DNA of 64,000 nt from JANYCO01 sp031416415 (GTDB taxonomy: Bacteria; Bacteroidota; Bacteroidia; Cytophagales; Cytophagaceae). Position 1 is the first letter of the stretch. The number at the start of each line of letters is the position of its first letter. The stretch covers positions 1 through 64,000 of the forward strand of contig JANOTP010000131.1 in the NCBI GenBank assembly GCA_031416415.1, written 5' to 3'. This document shows positions 54,253 through 63,478 of this stretch, piece by piece. A program made the position numbers and the translations under genes. A model generated the notes under the pieces. It was not told the DNA's origin and did no database searches. It saw only the letters and a program-made list of their open reading frames with translations.

Positions 54253-55074
54253 ATGCAGGAAATAGGGATTGCAGAATTAAAAAGTTTAACAGAGATTATA
54301 AAATTGAAATTCGGCTATGATTTCAAAGATTATGCTATGTCTTCTTTCAAAAGAAGAATTACAAGAATTTTGGAATTGAAAAAAATTGAGAATGTTGAAA
54401 ATTTAGTTTTACAAATTGAAAAAAATGTTTTTACTAAAGAAGATTTTCTCCATGAAATCACTGTAAACGTTACTGAATTATTTCGAGATCCTTCCTTTTG
54501 GAGAGTATTAATTAAGGTAATTCCAAATCTATTTTTGAATCAAGAAAAAATTAGGATCTGGCATGCAGGGTGCTCTTCTGGCGAAGAAGTGTATTCTATG
54601 TTGGTATTGCTTAAAGAAATGGATCTTATCGATAAAGTAGAAATCATAGCAAGCGATATTGATAAATGTATCTTGGCAAAAGCAAAAGAGGGAAAAATCG
54701 CAATTAGAAATATGGAGTTGAACGAAAAAAATTATATTCGTTACAACCCAACAGGTGACCTGAAAAAATATTTTATTTATGATAAGGATTACGCCTATTT
54801 TGACAAGGATTTATTGTCAAGAGTATCCTTTAGAGAGATTAACTTGGCGGAAGTGAAGTCATTTACAAAATGCGATATGATTCTTTGCAGAAATGTAATG
54901 ATTTATTTTAATCAGAATTTACAAAATGAAGTGATAAAATTATTTCATGAAATGTTATTTACCTATGGATATTTAGCTATTGGTTCCAAAGAGTCCATTA
55001 TCTGGAGCGAATATGCCAATAAATTTCTTGTCGTAAATAATGAAGAGAAAATATATAAAAAATTTAAAGAATAA
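54253..55074 (+). CDS. CheR-family methyltransferase
   Basis: The 273-residue protein has the CheR layout: an N-terminal helical domain (about 1-75: EIIKLKFGYDFKDYAMSSFK and RRITRILELKK), the segment ITVNVTELFRDPSFW, and a SAM-binding fold with HAGCSSGEEVYSMLVLL, IASDIDKCILAKAK and LCRNVMIYFN. CheR methylates glutamates on chemoreceptors. No chemoreceptor, CheA, CheW or CheY gene is in the window, so its substrate is an open question. It begins a nine-gene same-strand run; the CheB-like gene starts 49 nt later. Confidence 0.92.
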   Translation: MQEIGIAELKSLTEIIKLKFGYDFKDYAMSSFKRRITRILELKKIENVENLVLQIEKNVFTKEDFLHEITVNVTELFRDPSFWRVLIKVIPNLFLNQEKIRIWHAGCSSGEEVYSMLVLLKEMDLIDKVEIIASDIDKCILAKAKEGKIAIRNMELNEKNYIRYNPTGDLKKYFIYDKDYAYFDKDLLSRVSFREINLAEVKSFTKCDMILCRNVMIYFNQNLQNEVIKLFHEMLFTYGYLAIGSKESIIWSEYANKFLVVNNEEKIYKKFKE

Positions 55075-55123
55075 TTTTCTGAGCATGAAGTTGAATAAGG
55101 ATCAGAAAAAACGCTAAGTTGAA

Positions 55124-55720
55124 ATGAAAGAGTCAGACTTAAGCAGACCATACAAAGTAATCGTTATAGGAGGATCAGCAGGAAGCTTCTCTGTGTTGGC
55201 TAATTTATTAAGTAAAATACCGAAAGATTTTAACCTGCCAATAATCATTTGTTGTCATAGATTAAAACATGTAAGGAGTGGTTTTATAGAAGCGTTGGAA
55301 ATAAAAAGTGTAAAAAAAGTTACAGAGCCAGACGACAAAGAAAGTATTAGAAAAGGAAAGGTTTATGTAGCACCTGCCAATTATCATTTAGGAATTGAAT
55401 TAGGGAATACATTTTCGTTGTCTACGGAAGGTATGATAAATAATTCGAGACCAGCAATAGACATAACTTTTGAAACAGCTGCTTATGTGTATAAAGATAA
55501 AATGATAGGTATACTCCTTACTGGTGCAAATAAAGATGGAGCGCTTGGCATGAAAAGTGTAAAAGAAAATGGAGGGCTAACAATTGTACAAGAACCTTCA
55601 GAATGTACCATTGATACAATGCCAAAAGCGGCAATGGCAGCAACAAAAATAGACTATATTATGAAAATAGAGCAGTTGATAAAGTTTTTAAATGATTTAC
55701 ATAAAATACAATCTCAGTAG
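55124..55720 (+). CDS. CheB-type methylesterase without receiver domain
   Basis: The 198-residue protein is the catalytic half of CheB, a glutamate methylesterase/amidase. The triad is visible: Ser in VIGGSAGSFSVLANLL, His in IICCHRLKH, and Asp in LLTGANKDGALGMK. The usual N-terminal receiver domain is missing, so its activity is not controlled by CheA in the standard way. It pairs with the CheR gene 49 nt upstream and ends 2 nt before the membrane GAF gene, indicating one transcript. Confidence 0.92.
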   Translation: MKESDLSRPYKVIVIGGSAGSFSVLANLLSKIPKDFNLPIIICCHRLKHVRSGFIEALEIKSVKKVTEPDDKESIRKGKVYVAPANYHLGIELGNTFSLSTEGMINNSRPAIDITFETAAYVYKDKMIGILLTGANKDGALGMKSVKENGGLTIVQEPSECTIDTMPKAAMAATKIDYIMKIEQLIKFLNDLHKIQSQ

Positions 55721-55722
55721 TT

Positions 55723-56478
55723 ATGAAAAAAAATATTATTACCATCATTTTACTTCTAGTCTATACTATTACATTCGTAGTACTCTTTATTAGGCTTAGA
55801 AGTCTTTCAGGAGTGGCAATGGAAGAATTGGTCGAAAAAAATATTTATTACATACTAGGTTTTATGTTTATATCAGGCATCTCTGTAGTGTTTTATTTGT
55901 TCTTGAGCGCCTCTAGCAACGAAGATTCTATAGTGACAGATGATAAATCCGATAACTTTTATTTTACTGAAGGAAATGCTGATAGCAATTCAGAGAATAA
56001 GGTAGGAAATAAGTTGGATCAACTTAAAATAGAATTAACTGCAATTTTTGAATCGAATAGTGGTTCGGAAAAAGAAAAAACAGAAAAATTAATTGGCAAA
56101 CTATGTAATCATTTTGAAATAAGTCAGGCGCTTCTTTATTTGAAAGAAGCAGATAGGGATCAGCTTACCTTAAAGGTCGCCTTCGCATTTGTATTGTCTG
56201 AAAATGAACCAAAATTTATTACCGTTGGGGAAGGTCTCACAGGTCAAGCTGTTTTAGAAAAGATGCCTTATTATATAAAAGATGTTCCAGAAGGCTATTT
56301 GAAAGTGATATCAGGATTAGGAGAATCGATCCCAAAAACTTTATTAATAATCCCATGTGAGCAAGAAAATGAAGTGAAAGCAGTTTTTGAATTGTCAAGT
56401 CTGCAAGAGTATTCGAAAAATACATTCGATGATATAGTATCGATTTGTAAGTATGTTTCAAATTTATTAACTAAATAA
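55723..56478 (+). CDS. Membrane-anchored GAF protein
   Basis: The 251-residue protein has two membrane helices (about 4-26 and 43-65), an acidic linker and a coiled coil (about 95-115), and a C-terminal GAF domain (about 110-250). The GAF contains VGEGLTGQAVLEKMPYYIKD, DVPEGYLKVISGLGESIP and LLIIPCEQENEV, the same stretch as in the 7TM-GAF and SiaA-like proteins. It has no output domain. It is 2 nt from CheB and 4 nt from the YfiR gene, so it is tightly linked. A role as a redox or ligand sensor, or as the CheR/CheB substrate, is possible but unproven. Confidence 0.8.
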   Translation: MKKNIITIILLLVYTITFVVLFIRLRSLSGVAMEELVEKNIYYILGFMFISGISVVFYLFLSASSNEDSIVTDDKSDNFYFTEGNADSNSENKVGNKLDQLKIELTAIFESNSGSEKEKTEKLIGKLCNHFEISQALLYLKEADRDQLTLKVAFAFVLSENEPKFITVGEGLTGQAVLEKMPYYIKDVPEGYLKVISGLGESIPKTLLIIPCEQENEVKAVFELSSLQEYSKNTFDDIVSICKYVSNLLTK

Positions 56479-56482
56479 CGCT

Positions 56483-57001
56483 ATGAAAATTTCTAATAAA
56501 TATTATAAATTAGTTTTGATCCCTGTATTCGTCCTCTTGGGATTAGCTGCTAACGCTCAAGTCAACTATAAAATCCATTCTTTATTTGTATATAAATTTA
56601 CACAATATATAGAGTGGCCAACTAAAACGGGTGATTTTGTAATTGGTGTAATCGGTAATTCGCCAATTTTAGCAGAACTAGAAGCCATTGCAGCATCTAA
56701 AAAAGTTGACACTCGTACTATAGTAGTAAAAAAAATGTCTGCTACTGCAGATCTTACAGGGTGTAATATGGTTTTTATTTCTGAAAATCAAAGTAGCAAT
56801 CTAGCTACTATTTCTTCTAAGCTACAGGGTAAGCCAATACTTATAGTGAGTGAAACGAATGGAGGTGCCAAAAAAGGAGCAGGAATAAATTTTGTAATTA
56901 TAGATGAAAAAATGAAATTTGAATTAAATAAAGCGTCTATAGAAAAACAGGGATTAAAAGTCTCTGGGGATTTGACAAAGTTAGCAATTGTAGTCGGTTA
57001 G
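56483..57001 (+). CDS. YfiR/DUF4154-family periplasmic protein
   Basis: The 172-residue protein has a signal peptide (LVLIPVFVLLGLAANA) and begins VNYKIHSLFVYKFTQYIEWP, the YfiR/DUF4154 signature, with later GDFVIGVIGNSPILAELEAI and ISETNGG-like SETNGGAKKGAGINFVI. In Pseudomonas aeruginosa YfiR is a periplasmic repressor of the membrane diguanylate cyclase YfiN. Here the gene directly precedes a TonB-dependent receptor (67 nt), and the next membrane signalling protein is a HAMP-PP2C phosphatase instead of a cyclase, so its target has probably changed. Confidence 0.85.
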   Translation: MKISNKYYKLVLIPVFVLLGLAANAQVNYKIHSLFVYKFTQYIEWPTKTGDFVIGVIGNSPILAELEAIAASKKVDTRTIVVKKMSATADLTGCNMVFISENQSSNLATISSKLQGKPILIVSETNGGAKKGAGINFVIIDEKMKFELNKASIEKQGLKVSGDLTKLAIVVG

Positions 57002-57068
57002 AGCAATATTAGAAGAACCCAAATTTTACCAATACATAAATAAATTTTATTAACTAATTAATTACCCT

Positions 57069-59291
57069 ATGAAGAAACATATACCAAAAGTTGTAATGGG
57101 AATTTCGCTGCTCCTATCTATAGGAACAGCCTCCGCACAAACAGATAGTCTATCCCAAAATTTAGACGACATTAGTCTTGAAGATTTAATGAACGTAAAA
57201 ATTGTTTCGGCATCTAAAAAAGAAGAAAATCAGTTTGATGCATCTTTGTCTGCATCCAGTGTGAATAAAGATGAAATAAAAAGAGCAGGTGCCACTTCTC
57301 TAATGGAAGCATTGCGACTATTGCCTGGTTTATTTGTAACAGAAAGTTCCAATGGAAATTATAACGTAAGCTTAAGAGGCTTTTCTAATCTTCCTACAGA
57401 GTCAGCGTTAGATCAAGCATCTAATGCAATTACACTTGTAATGATAGACAATAGACCTGTATATAATTATTTCAAGGGAGGTACTTTTTGGGAAACACTT
57501 CCAGTAGATTTGAATGATATTGAAAAGATAGAAGTAGTAAGAGGTCCTGCTGCCGCAGTTTATGGACCAAATGCTGCCGCGGGTGTTATTAATATAATTA
57601 CGAGAAGACCTCAGAAAGAAGGTGTCTATGCTGTTGCAAATGCACAATACGGTACTCAAAATCAACTTATGACGAATGCCTCAGTAGGGTACAAATTTAA
57701 GAAATTTGATTTTATTGTTTCTGGAAATCAACAGAACAGAGACAGAGCTGAAACAAATTATTATTCGTGGTTAACTGACTCTAAGGTAACAGCAGATAGT
57801 ATTAAAACAACTTTCCCTTCAGGTGTCCTTATGAAAGATACATTGGGGAATAATAATATTAATGAACGATATCCCAACAGGAAATCTTCTATGATTAAAT
57901 ATGGTTACAATGCATTTTTGAACTATAATATTTCTCAGAAATCATTAATAAGCTTATCTTTTGGAGGAGAGCAATCTGACGTTCAGAAAGCACTAGTTGA
58001 AAACTTGGGAACACCATTGTCTTCGGCTTCTTCAAATACTCAATACGCTGATTTAAGAGCAAAGATTAATCACTTTTCTGCACAAGTATCTTATTTGACA
58101 GGTACTCAAGATCAGTCAAAAGGATTTATCGGTTATAAATATGATTTCAACACATTGGATGCAAATGCGGAATATGAGTTTGTTTACAAAGGGTTGTCTG
58201 TAAAACCTGGTGTTTCTTATAGAAATGCAAATTACGATGATTCTAAATATGCTCATATTGATACAAAACAAGGATTCCTTGGTGGTCTTAAAACCTTAGA
58301 AAATTATTCAGGTTCATTAAGAACGGAATTAAATGCTACTAAAAAACTTAAAATAACCGCTTCGGCTAGGGTTGATAAATACAACGTTCCTAAAAAGGCG
58401 TATTTATCTTACCAGTTTGGTAGTAATTACAAATTAAACGACCGAAATCTTGTAAGGGTAGTTGTTTCAAAAGCGTATAAAGGACCTAACATGTACGACT
58501 CTTATGCTTCTAATAACATCTTTGTTGGAAATTTACCAACTGAAGTAGCACCTGGTTTTTTCCTTCCATTACCTTATTATGCTCAAGTTAAAGGTAATCC
58601 TAACATGAAAATGCAAAGTGTGGATATGGTTGAAGTAGGATACAGAGTTAAAGCAACTAATAAACTTTATTTTGACTTAGAATTGTTCCATCAAGTTTCA
58701 CAAAATTTCACTTACACAGTAGGTCAACCTGTTCAAATTGGAGCACCAACTATGACGGCCCCATTTGGTACGGTTACCGTTGTGCAATCTATAGAAAATA
58801 TAGAAATGAGAGCAATTCAGAATGGAGGAACGCTTTCTGCTAATTTTGTATTAAAGAAGTTTCAAATAAAACCTTTCATTACTATACAACAAACTCAAAT
58901 TAAGAAAGAGCCTGTTTATAGAAATTCTGATAGTGTGAGTGCAACAAAAAATGTCCATGTTACAAGAGACACAGTTGATAGAGGTACTCCTAATTTTTAT
59001 GGTGGTGCTTACATAAATTTTCAAGCTACGTCAAAACTTAACATAAACTTGAACGGATATGTAATGAGTAACTATACATATGTGAATCTTGTACACAGCT
59101 TGATTCCTACAAGAGGTGTGGTAAACGTAAATGGTAAAGTTATATTAAACGCGAAAGTATCTTATAAATTCTTTAATAAACTAGATCTATTTGTAAATGT
59201 TAGGAATTTAACAAACGCTAAAAGTCAGGAATTTGCTCATACCGACGTTACCAAAGTAATGTTCTTAGTGGGAGGTAATTTTGAATTTTAA
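57069..59291 (+). CDS. TonB-dependent receptor of the YfiR/SiaA-like cluster
   Basis: The 740-residue receptor has a signal peptide (VVMGISLLLSIGTASA), an N-terminal segment DISLEDLMNVKIVSASKKEE, a plug domain (about 60-175: IEKIEVVRGPAAAVYGPNA and GVINIITRRPQ) and a barrel ending in MFLVGGNFEF. It has no carboxypeptidase-like N-terminal domain and no FecR-type (STN) signalling domain. It differs from the receptor at 32.3 kb in both respects. Its place between YfiR and a SiaA-like phosphatase suggests that it passes a signal or supplies the ligand that YfiR reads. A hairpin follows before the next gene. Confidence 0.92.
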   Translation: MKKHIPKVVMGISLLLSIGTASAQTDSLSQNLDDISLEDLMNVKIVSASKKEENQFDASLSASSVNKDEIKRAGATSLMEALRLLPGLFVTESSNGNYNVSLRGFSNLPTESALDQASNAITLVMIDNRPVYNYFKGGTFWETLPVDLNDIEKIEVVRGPAAAVYGPNAAAGVINIITRRPQKEGVYAVANAQYGTQNQLMTNASVGYKFKKFDFIVSGNQQNRDRAETNYYSWLTDSKVTADSIKTTFPSGVLMKDTLGNNNINERYPNRKSSMIKYGYNAFLNYNISQKSLISLSFGGEQSDVQKALVENLGTPLSSASSNTQYADLRAKINHFSAQVSYLTGTQDQSKGFIGYKYDFNTLDANAEYEFVYKGLSVKPGVSYRNANYDDSKYAHIDTKQGFLGGLKTLENYSGSLRTELNATKKLKITASARVDKYNVPKKAYLSYQFGSNYKLNDRNLVRVVVSKAYKGPNMYDSYASNNIFVGNLPTEVAPGFFLPLPYYAQVKGNPNMKMQSVDMVEVGYRVKATNKLYFDLELFHQVSQNFTYTVGQPVQIGAPTMTAPFGTVTVVQSIENIEMRAIQNGGTLSANFVLKKFQIKPFITIQQTQIKKEPVYRNSDSVSATKNVHVTRDTVDRGTPNFYGGAYINFQATSKLNINLNGYVMSNYTYVNLVHSLIPTRGVVNVNGKVILNAKVSYKFFNKLDLFVNVRNLTNAKSQEFAHTDVTKVMFLVGGNFEF

Positions 59292-59301
59292 TTAAGTATT
59301 G

Positions 59302-59333
59302 AAGGCGCCAGATATAAACATATTTGGCGCCTT
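59302..59333 (+). repeat. GC-rich stem-loop between TonB receptor and SiaA-like gene
   Basis: AAGGCGCCA (59302-59310) pairs exactly with TGGCGCCTT (59325-59333), with a 14-nt loop. It lacks a T tract, so it may be a partial terminator or an mRNA stability element setting the ratio between receptor and phosphatase. Confidence 0.6.
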
Positions 59334-59355
59334 ATTAAAAAGTAATTTATAATCT

Positions 59356-62300
59356 ATGAAAATGAAATTTGGTATTAGACAGAAAGTTTATTCGGGGTTT
59401 TTTGTCCTCATAATATTATTTGCGGCAAATGCTATCGTAAGTCTTATTACACTGGATAAAAACAGAAAACTAATTGCAGAAATTTCACAGGTAGTAGACC
59501 CCTCTCTGGAATCTCTTGATGAATTGACGCTTATGGTCAATAAATCAAAAATGCTTTCTACAAATTGGGTTTATATGAAAACCAACGATCCAGATAAAAA
59601 GGCACTAAAAAAATTAATTACTACAGAATACCCAGCTTTAAAAAATAATATTCAAGCTTTAAGTAAAAAATGGAAAGATACATTAGTCACCAAAGAAATG
59701 AAGGGTGTATTAATAGATTTTGACAAACTTATTGATGTAGAAAAAGAAGCCATTGATTTATTGCCAGACTTTGAATCGTATGAAGATGCGAGTATCAAGT
59801 TTATGGCTGAAGATGGCATTGAGTCTCAAGTGTTGCCCATGTCTGCTAAGTTGATGGAGCGTTTAGGAAGCGTTTCAGAAAGTAAGAAAAAAGAAAAGGT
59901 AGTTTACGAAAGAGATCTAATTTCTTCTTCCGATAATCTTAAATTTAGCGTTGTAGGGCTAGGAGTTTTGGTAGTATTTATTGGTGTATTTGCAGCAATA
60001 GTTATGGCCAATACTATAACACGACCTGTAAACAAAATAAAAGATGTAATGATAAAATTGGGAGTAGGAGAACTTCCAAAAGTTGAATTTAAAAAATCGA
60101 ACGATGAAATTGGTGAAATGCAAGATGCGATTAGTAATGTAATTTCAGGACTTGCACAAACCACAGAATTTGCCAATAAAATTGGTCAGAAACAACTCGA
60201 CGCAGAATACAAACCACTTAGTGATAAAGACGTCCTTGGTTTATCTCTTATGCACATGCGCGATAGTCTTAGAAGTGCAGACATAGCGGAAAGAGAACGA
60301 TCATGGGTAATGGACGCTTCTTCTCATGTAAATGATATTTTACGTAAGCATGATAATGTAGATTTGCTTAGTGAAGAAGTATTGCAATACATGATAAAAA
60401 AAATAAATGCTATTCAAGGAGCATTTTATGTTGTCACAGAAAGAGACGATACTAACTACAGAAATACCATTCTGGAAATGAAATCCAGTTTTGCCTATAA
60501 TAGAAAAAAATACCTGCACAGTAAGTTCAGAATGGCAGAAGGCCTTGTAGGCCAAGCAGCCATTGAACAAACTACGTTATTAAGAACAGAAATCCCTAGA
60601 GACTTTGTAACAATAACTTCAGGGTTACTTGGAGATAAACGTCCGACATGTATTCTGATAGTTCCTCAGGTAATTGACGATGTTGTTTATGGAGCATTAG
60701 AATTTGCAGGATTCCATAAATTTGAAGAGTTTGAAATTCGTTTTATAGAAGAAGTAAGTCCTAGTATAGCAAGAACTATTTATAATATTCAATCTAACCA
60801 GGAAACTAAATTATTGCTTGAAAAGTCTCAAATCATGGGACAAGAGCTTCAGGAGAAACAAGAAGAACTTTTGCAAAATGCAGAAGAGATGAAAGTAACT
60901 CAAGAAGAATTAGAAAAATCAAATATATTACTTGAGGAGCAGATAGGTGAAGTAAATCTTGCTCAAGATAGAATGGAACAACTTCTATATAATGCTTCTG
61001 AAGTAATAACAATATACGAAGCGGATGGTACAATCAGATATATAAGCCCTTCTGTAAAAAGTATATTAGGCTACGATCCAGAGGAGTTAATAGGGTTGAA
61101 AGGAAGAACACATGTAAACGAGGAGGATATTCATAAATCTCGTAATATGTTTAAAAATATTCTTGAAAACACAGGTGAATTACAAACGATTCAATATCGA
61201 TTTAAGAAAAAAAATAACGAATGGATTTGGTTGGAAGCAAATGGTAAAAATTTGTTAGGTGATGCCTCTGTAAAAGGAATTGTAATAAATGCCCGTGATA
61301 TTACTGTTAAGATGAAAGCGGAACAAGAAGAAAGAATGCGTAGGAATATGCAAGCTCTTTCTGAAAATAGCCCCGACCTAATAACTCGTATAAGCGTGGA
61401 TGGAAAAATTGCGTATACCAATCCTACTATTGAACAATATACGGGATCTAAATCGGTCGAGTTCACAGGTAAAATGCTTGACGATATTACGATAGGAGCA
61501 GAGGTAGTGAAATCTTGGAAGTTATTACTTAATCAGGTGAAACTTAAAAACGAAAATATTTCGGAAGAGGTAACGTTTAGCAGTCCCGAGGGTAATCGTA
61601 TTATGCAGGTCAATGCTATTCCCGAATACAACGACAATGTATTAGAATCTGTTTTGATGGTTGCTCATGATATAACGGAGAGAAAAGAAGCGGAATTATT
61701 AATTCAGGATAAGAATAAGAAAATCAACGAAAGTATTAATTATTCTAAAAGAATTCAAAATGCAGTAATTCCTGATACTAGAGCTATTACCAATATATTC
61801 AAAGATTCCTTTATATTTTATCAACCAAAAGATGTAGTAAGTGGCGATTTTCCTTGGATGATGGAAAAAGGAGATGAGATTTATGTTGCAGCAGTAGATT
61901 GTACAGGTCACGGTGTGCCTGGTGCTATGTTATCTTTGGTAGGAAATTTTTTACTAAATGATATTATTCGTAATGGTAACTCTTTAAGTCCAGCAGTGAT
62001 TCTTGATAAATTTGATGAAATGGTGAATACCACTTTAGCTACGGAAAAGAATGATTCTCAGATAAAAGATGGAATGGATATAGCACTTTGTAAAATTAAT
62101 ACTAAAACTAAAAAACTTGAATACGCAGGAGCTCATAGACCTCTGTATCATGTAGCTAAAGGAGAACTTACAGAGTTTAAAGGAGATAAATGGGCAATTG
62201 GGGGTGGAATTTATAAGAATCAAACTAAATTTACCAATTATGAAATGAATCTAAAAAAAGGAGACGCCGTATACATCTTTTCTGACGGTTTACCAGATCA

Positions 62301-62472
62301 ATTCGGTGGTCCCACGAATAGAAAATTCAGCCCACAACGTATTAAAGAGGTGGTTATCAACAACAGTGAGGATATGACCCTCACGTATAATGTATTAAAA
62401 GACGATTTTAATAATTGGATGGCTGGACAAAAACAAACCGATGATGTTTTATTGATCGGAATAAAATTCTAA
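59356..62472 (+). CDS. HAMP-GAF-PAS-PAS-PP2C membrane phosphatase (SiaA-like)
   Basis: The 1038-residue protein has a first membrane helix (about 12-32), a periplasmic helical domain (about 33-195), a second helix (about 198-220), HAMP (about 221-275), a GAF domain (about 320-475), a coiled coil (about 480-540), two PAS domains (about 545-660 and 670-790) and a SpoIIE/PP2C phosphatase (about 815-1038). Catalytic Asp residues are present in KDVVSGDFPWMMEKGDE, VDCTGHGVPGAML, FSDGLPDQFGGP and TDDVLLIGIKF. SGDFPW carries Pro where Tyr is usual. HAMP plus PP2C followed by SiaB- and SiaC-like genes matches SiaA of Pseudomonas aeruginosa, extended by GAF and PAS sensors. Confidence 0.92.
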   Translation: MKMKFGIRQKVYSGFFVLIILFAANAIVSLITLDKNRKLIAEISQVVDPSLESLDELTLMVNKSKMLSTNWVYMKTNDPDKKALKKLITTEYPALKNNIQALSKKWKDTLVTKEMKGVLIDFDKLIDVEKEAIDLLPDFESYEDASIKFMAEDGIESQVLPMSAKLMERLGSVSESKKKEKVVYERDLISSSDNLKFSVVGLGVLVVFIGVFAAIVMANTITRPVNKIKDVMIKLGVGELPKVEFKKSNDEIGEMQDAISNVISGLAQTTEFANKIGQKQLDAEYKPLSDKDVLGLSLMHMRDSLRSADIAERERSWVMDASSHVNDILRKHDNVDLLSEEVLQYMIKKINAIQGAFYVVTERDDTNYRNTILEMKSSFAYNRKKYLHSKFRMAEGLVGQAAIEQTTLLRTEIPRDFVTITSGLLGDKRPTCILIVPQVIDDVVYGALEFAGFHKFEEFEIRFIEEVSPSIARTIYNIQSNQETKLLLEKSQIMGQELQEKQEELLQNAEEMKVTQEELEKSNILLEEQIGEVNLAQDRMEQLLYNASEVITIYEADGTIRYISPSVKSILGYDPEELIGLKGRTHVNEEDIHKSRNMFKNILENTGELQTIQYRFKKKNNEWIWLEANGKNLLGDASVKGIVINARDITVKMKAEQEERMRRNMQALSENSPDLITRISVDGKIAYTNPTIEQYTGSKSVEFTGKMLDDITIGAEVVKSWKLLLNQVKLKNENISEEVTFSSPEGNRIMQVNAIPEYNDNVLESVLMVAHDITERKEAELLIQDKNKKINESINYSKRIQNAVIPDTRAITNIFKDSFIFYQPKDVVSGDFPWMMEKGDEIYVAAVDCTGHGVPGAMLSLVGNFLLNDIIRNGNSLSPAVILDKFDEMVNTTLATEKNDSQIKDGMDIALCKINTKTKKLEYAGAHRPLYHVAKGELTEFKGDKWAIGGGIYKNQTKFTNYEMNLKKGDAVYIFSDGLPDQFGGPTNRKFSPQRIKEVVINNSEDMTLTYNVLKDDFNNWMAGQKQTDDVLLIGIKF

Positions 62473-62535
62473 ATTTAGCAATAAATTAATAAAACGTAAA
62501 TGGCTTTAGTAACATATTTATTTAAACAAAAACCT

Positions 62536-63081
62536 ATGAAGTATATTTATGATATTCAGAAAATAATGTCTACCAAAAACCTGATGTTAGTTTATGAAGG
62601 TGAATTCACCCAAGAGATTACAAAGTCAGTTTTGTCAATGACAGAAAGAAACCTTGAATCGACAGGTGAGGAATCTAGCATTAAAAGGAAAGTTTTTAAT
62701 GTGATGGTTGAATGCCTTCAAAATATATGTAAACATGCGGATGCATTTGAGGTAAGTAAAGAAGAAAAAGGCGCTGTATTCATGATCGGAAGAGAGGACG
62801 GAAGTTATGTAATTACTTCTGGAAATTTCATTATGAATAATCAGATTGATGGCCTGAAAGGTAAGCTAGAACACATCAATTCATTAGATAAAGAAGGTCT
62901 TAAAGGCTATTACAAAGAACTTATTAAAAGCAGTGAACTATCTGACAAAGGTGGTGCTGGATTAGGCTTTGTAGATATTGCCAGAAAGTCAGGACAAAAA
63001 CTTGATTTTGATTTTGAAAAAGTGAACAATGAATATTCCTTTTTCTCTTTTAAAACAAAAATAAGTAAAGACTCAGAATAA
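62536..63081 (+). CDS. SiaB-like kinase/phosphatase (DUF6272)
   Basis: From the ATG at 62536 the product has 181 residues and starts MKYIYDIQK, the SiaB-type N-terminus; the ATG at 62500 would add 12 residues without family similarity. The GHKL ATPase features are visible: KRKVFNVMVECLQNICKHAD (N box) and KGGAGLGFVDIARKSGQKLD (G box). In Pseudomonas aeruginosa SiaB phosphorylates SiaC. It lies between the SiaA-like and SiaC-like genes, 16 nt before the latter. Confidence 0.85.
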   Translation: MKYIYDIQKIMSTKNLMLVYEGEFTQEITKSVLSMTERNLESTGEESSIKRKVFNVMVECLQNICKHADAFEVSKEEKGAVFMIGREDGSYVITSGNFIMNNQIDGLKGKLEHINSLDKEGLKGYYKELIKSSELSDKGGAGLGFVDIARKSGQKLDFDFEKVNNEYSFFSFKTKISKDSE

Positions 63082-63097
63082 CATTAAATTTTACACT

Positions 63098-63460
63098 ATG
63101 CAAATTATACAATTAGAGGGTACAGAAGATACTCCAAAAGTAATGTTAGACAAAGCGAGTGGTACATTTGAAATATCAGGAAGATCTCTTCCCGAAGATG
63201 CTGCCGAGTTTTATCAACCCATATTAAATTGGCTAACGGAATATGCTGGTCAGGCAAATCCTAAAACAGAGTTTGTAATAAAACTTGAATATTTCAATAC
63301 TGCTTCTTCTAAATTAATACTTGATGTGCTTTCCAAGCTGGAAGATATTAAAGACTCTAAAGTAATGTGGTATCATTATGACGACGATGAAGATATGCAA
63401 GAAGCTGGAGTAGAATTTTCTGAATTGGTAGAAGTTCCATTTGAATATAAAGTATATTGA
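63098..63460 (+). CDS. SiaC-like partner-switch protein (DUF1987)
   Basis: The 120-residue protein starts MQIIQLEGTEDTPKVMLDKA and has SGRSLPEDAAEFYQPILNWL, then LEYFNTASSKLILDVLSKL. Thr68, in FNTASSK, coincides with the Thr phosphorylated in Pseudomonas SiaC. Unphosphorylated SiaC there activates the diguanylate cyclase SiaD. No GGDEF gene is visible in the window, so what this protein switches is unknown. It is followed 18 nt later by a TerB-like gene. Confidence 0.88.
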   Translation: MQIIQLEGTEDTPKVMLDKASGTFEISGRSLPEDAAEFYQPILNWLTEYAGQANPKTEFVIKLEYFNTASSKLILDVLSKLEDIKDSKVMWYHYDDDEDMQEAGVEFSELVEVPFEYKVY

Positions 63461-63478
63461 TTTTTTATACAATAATTA

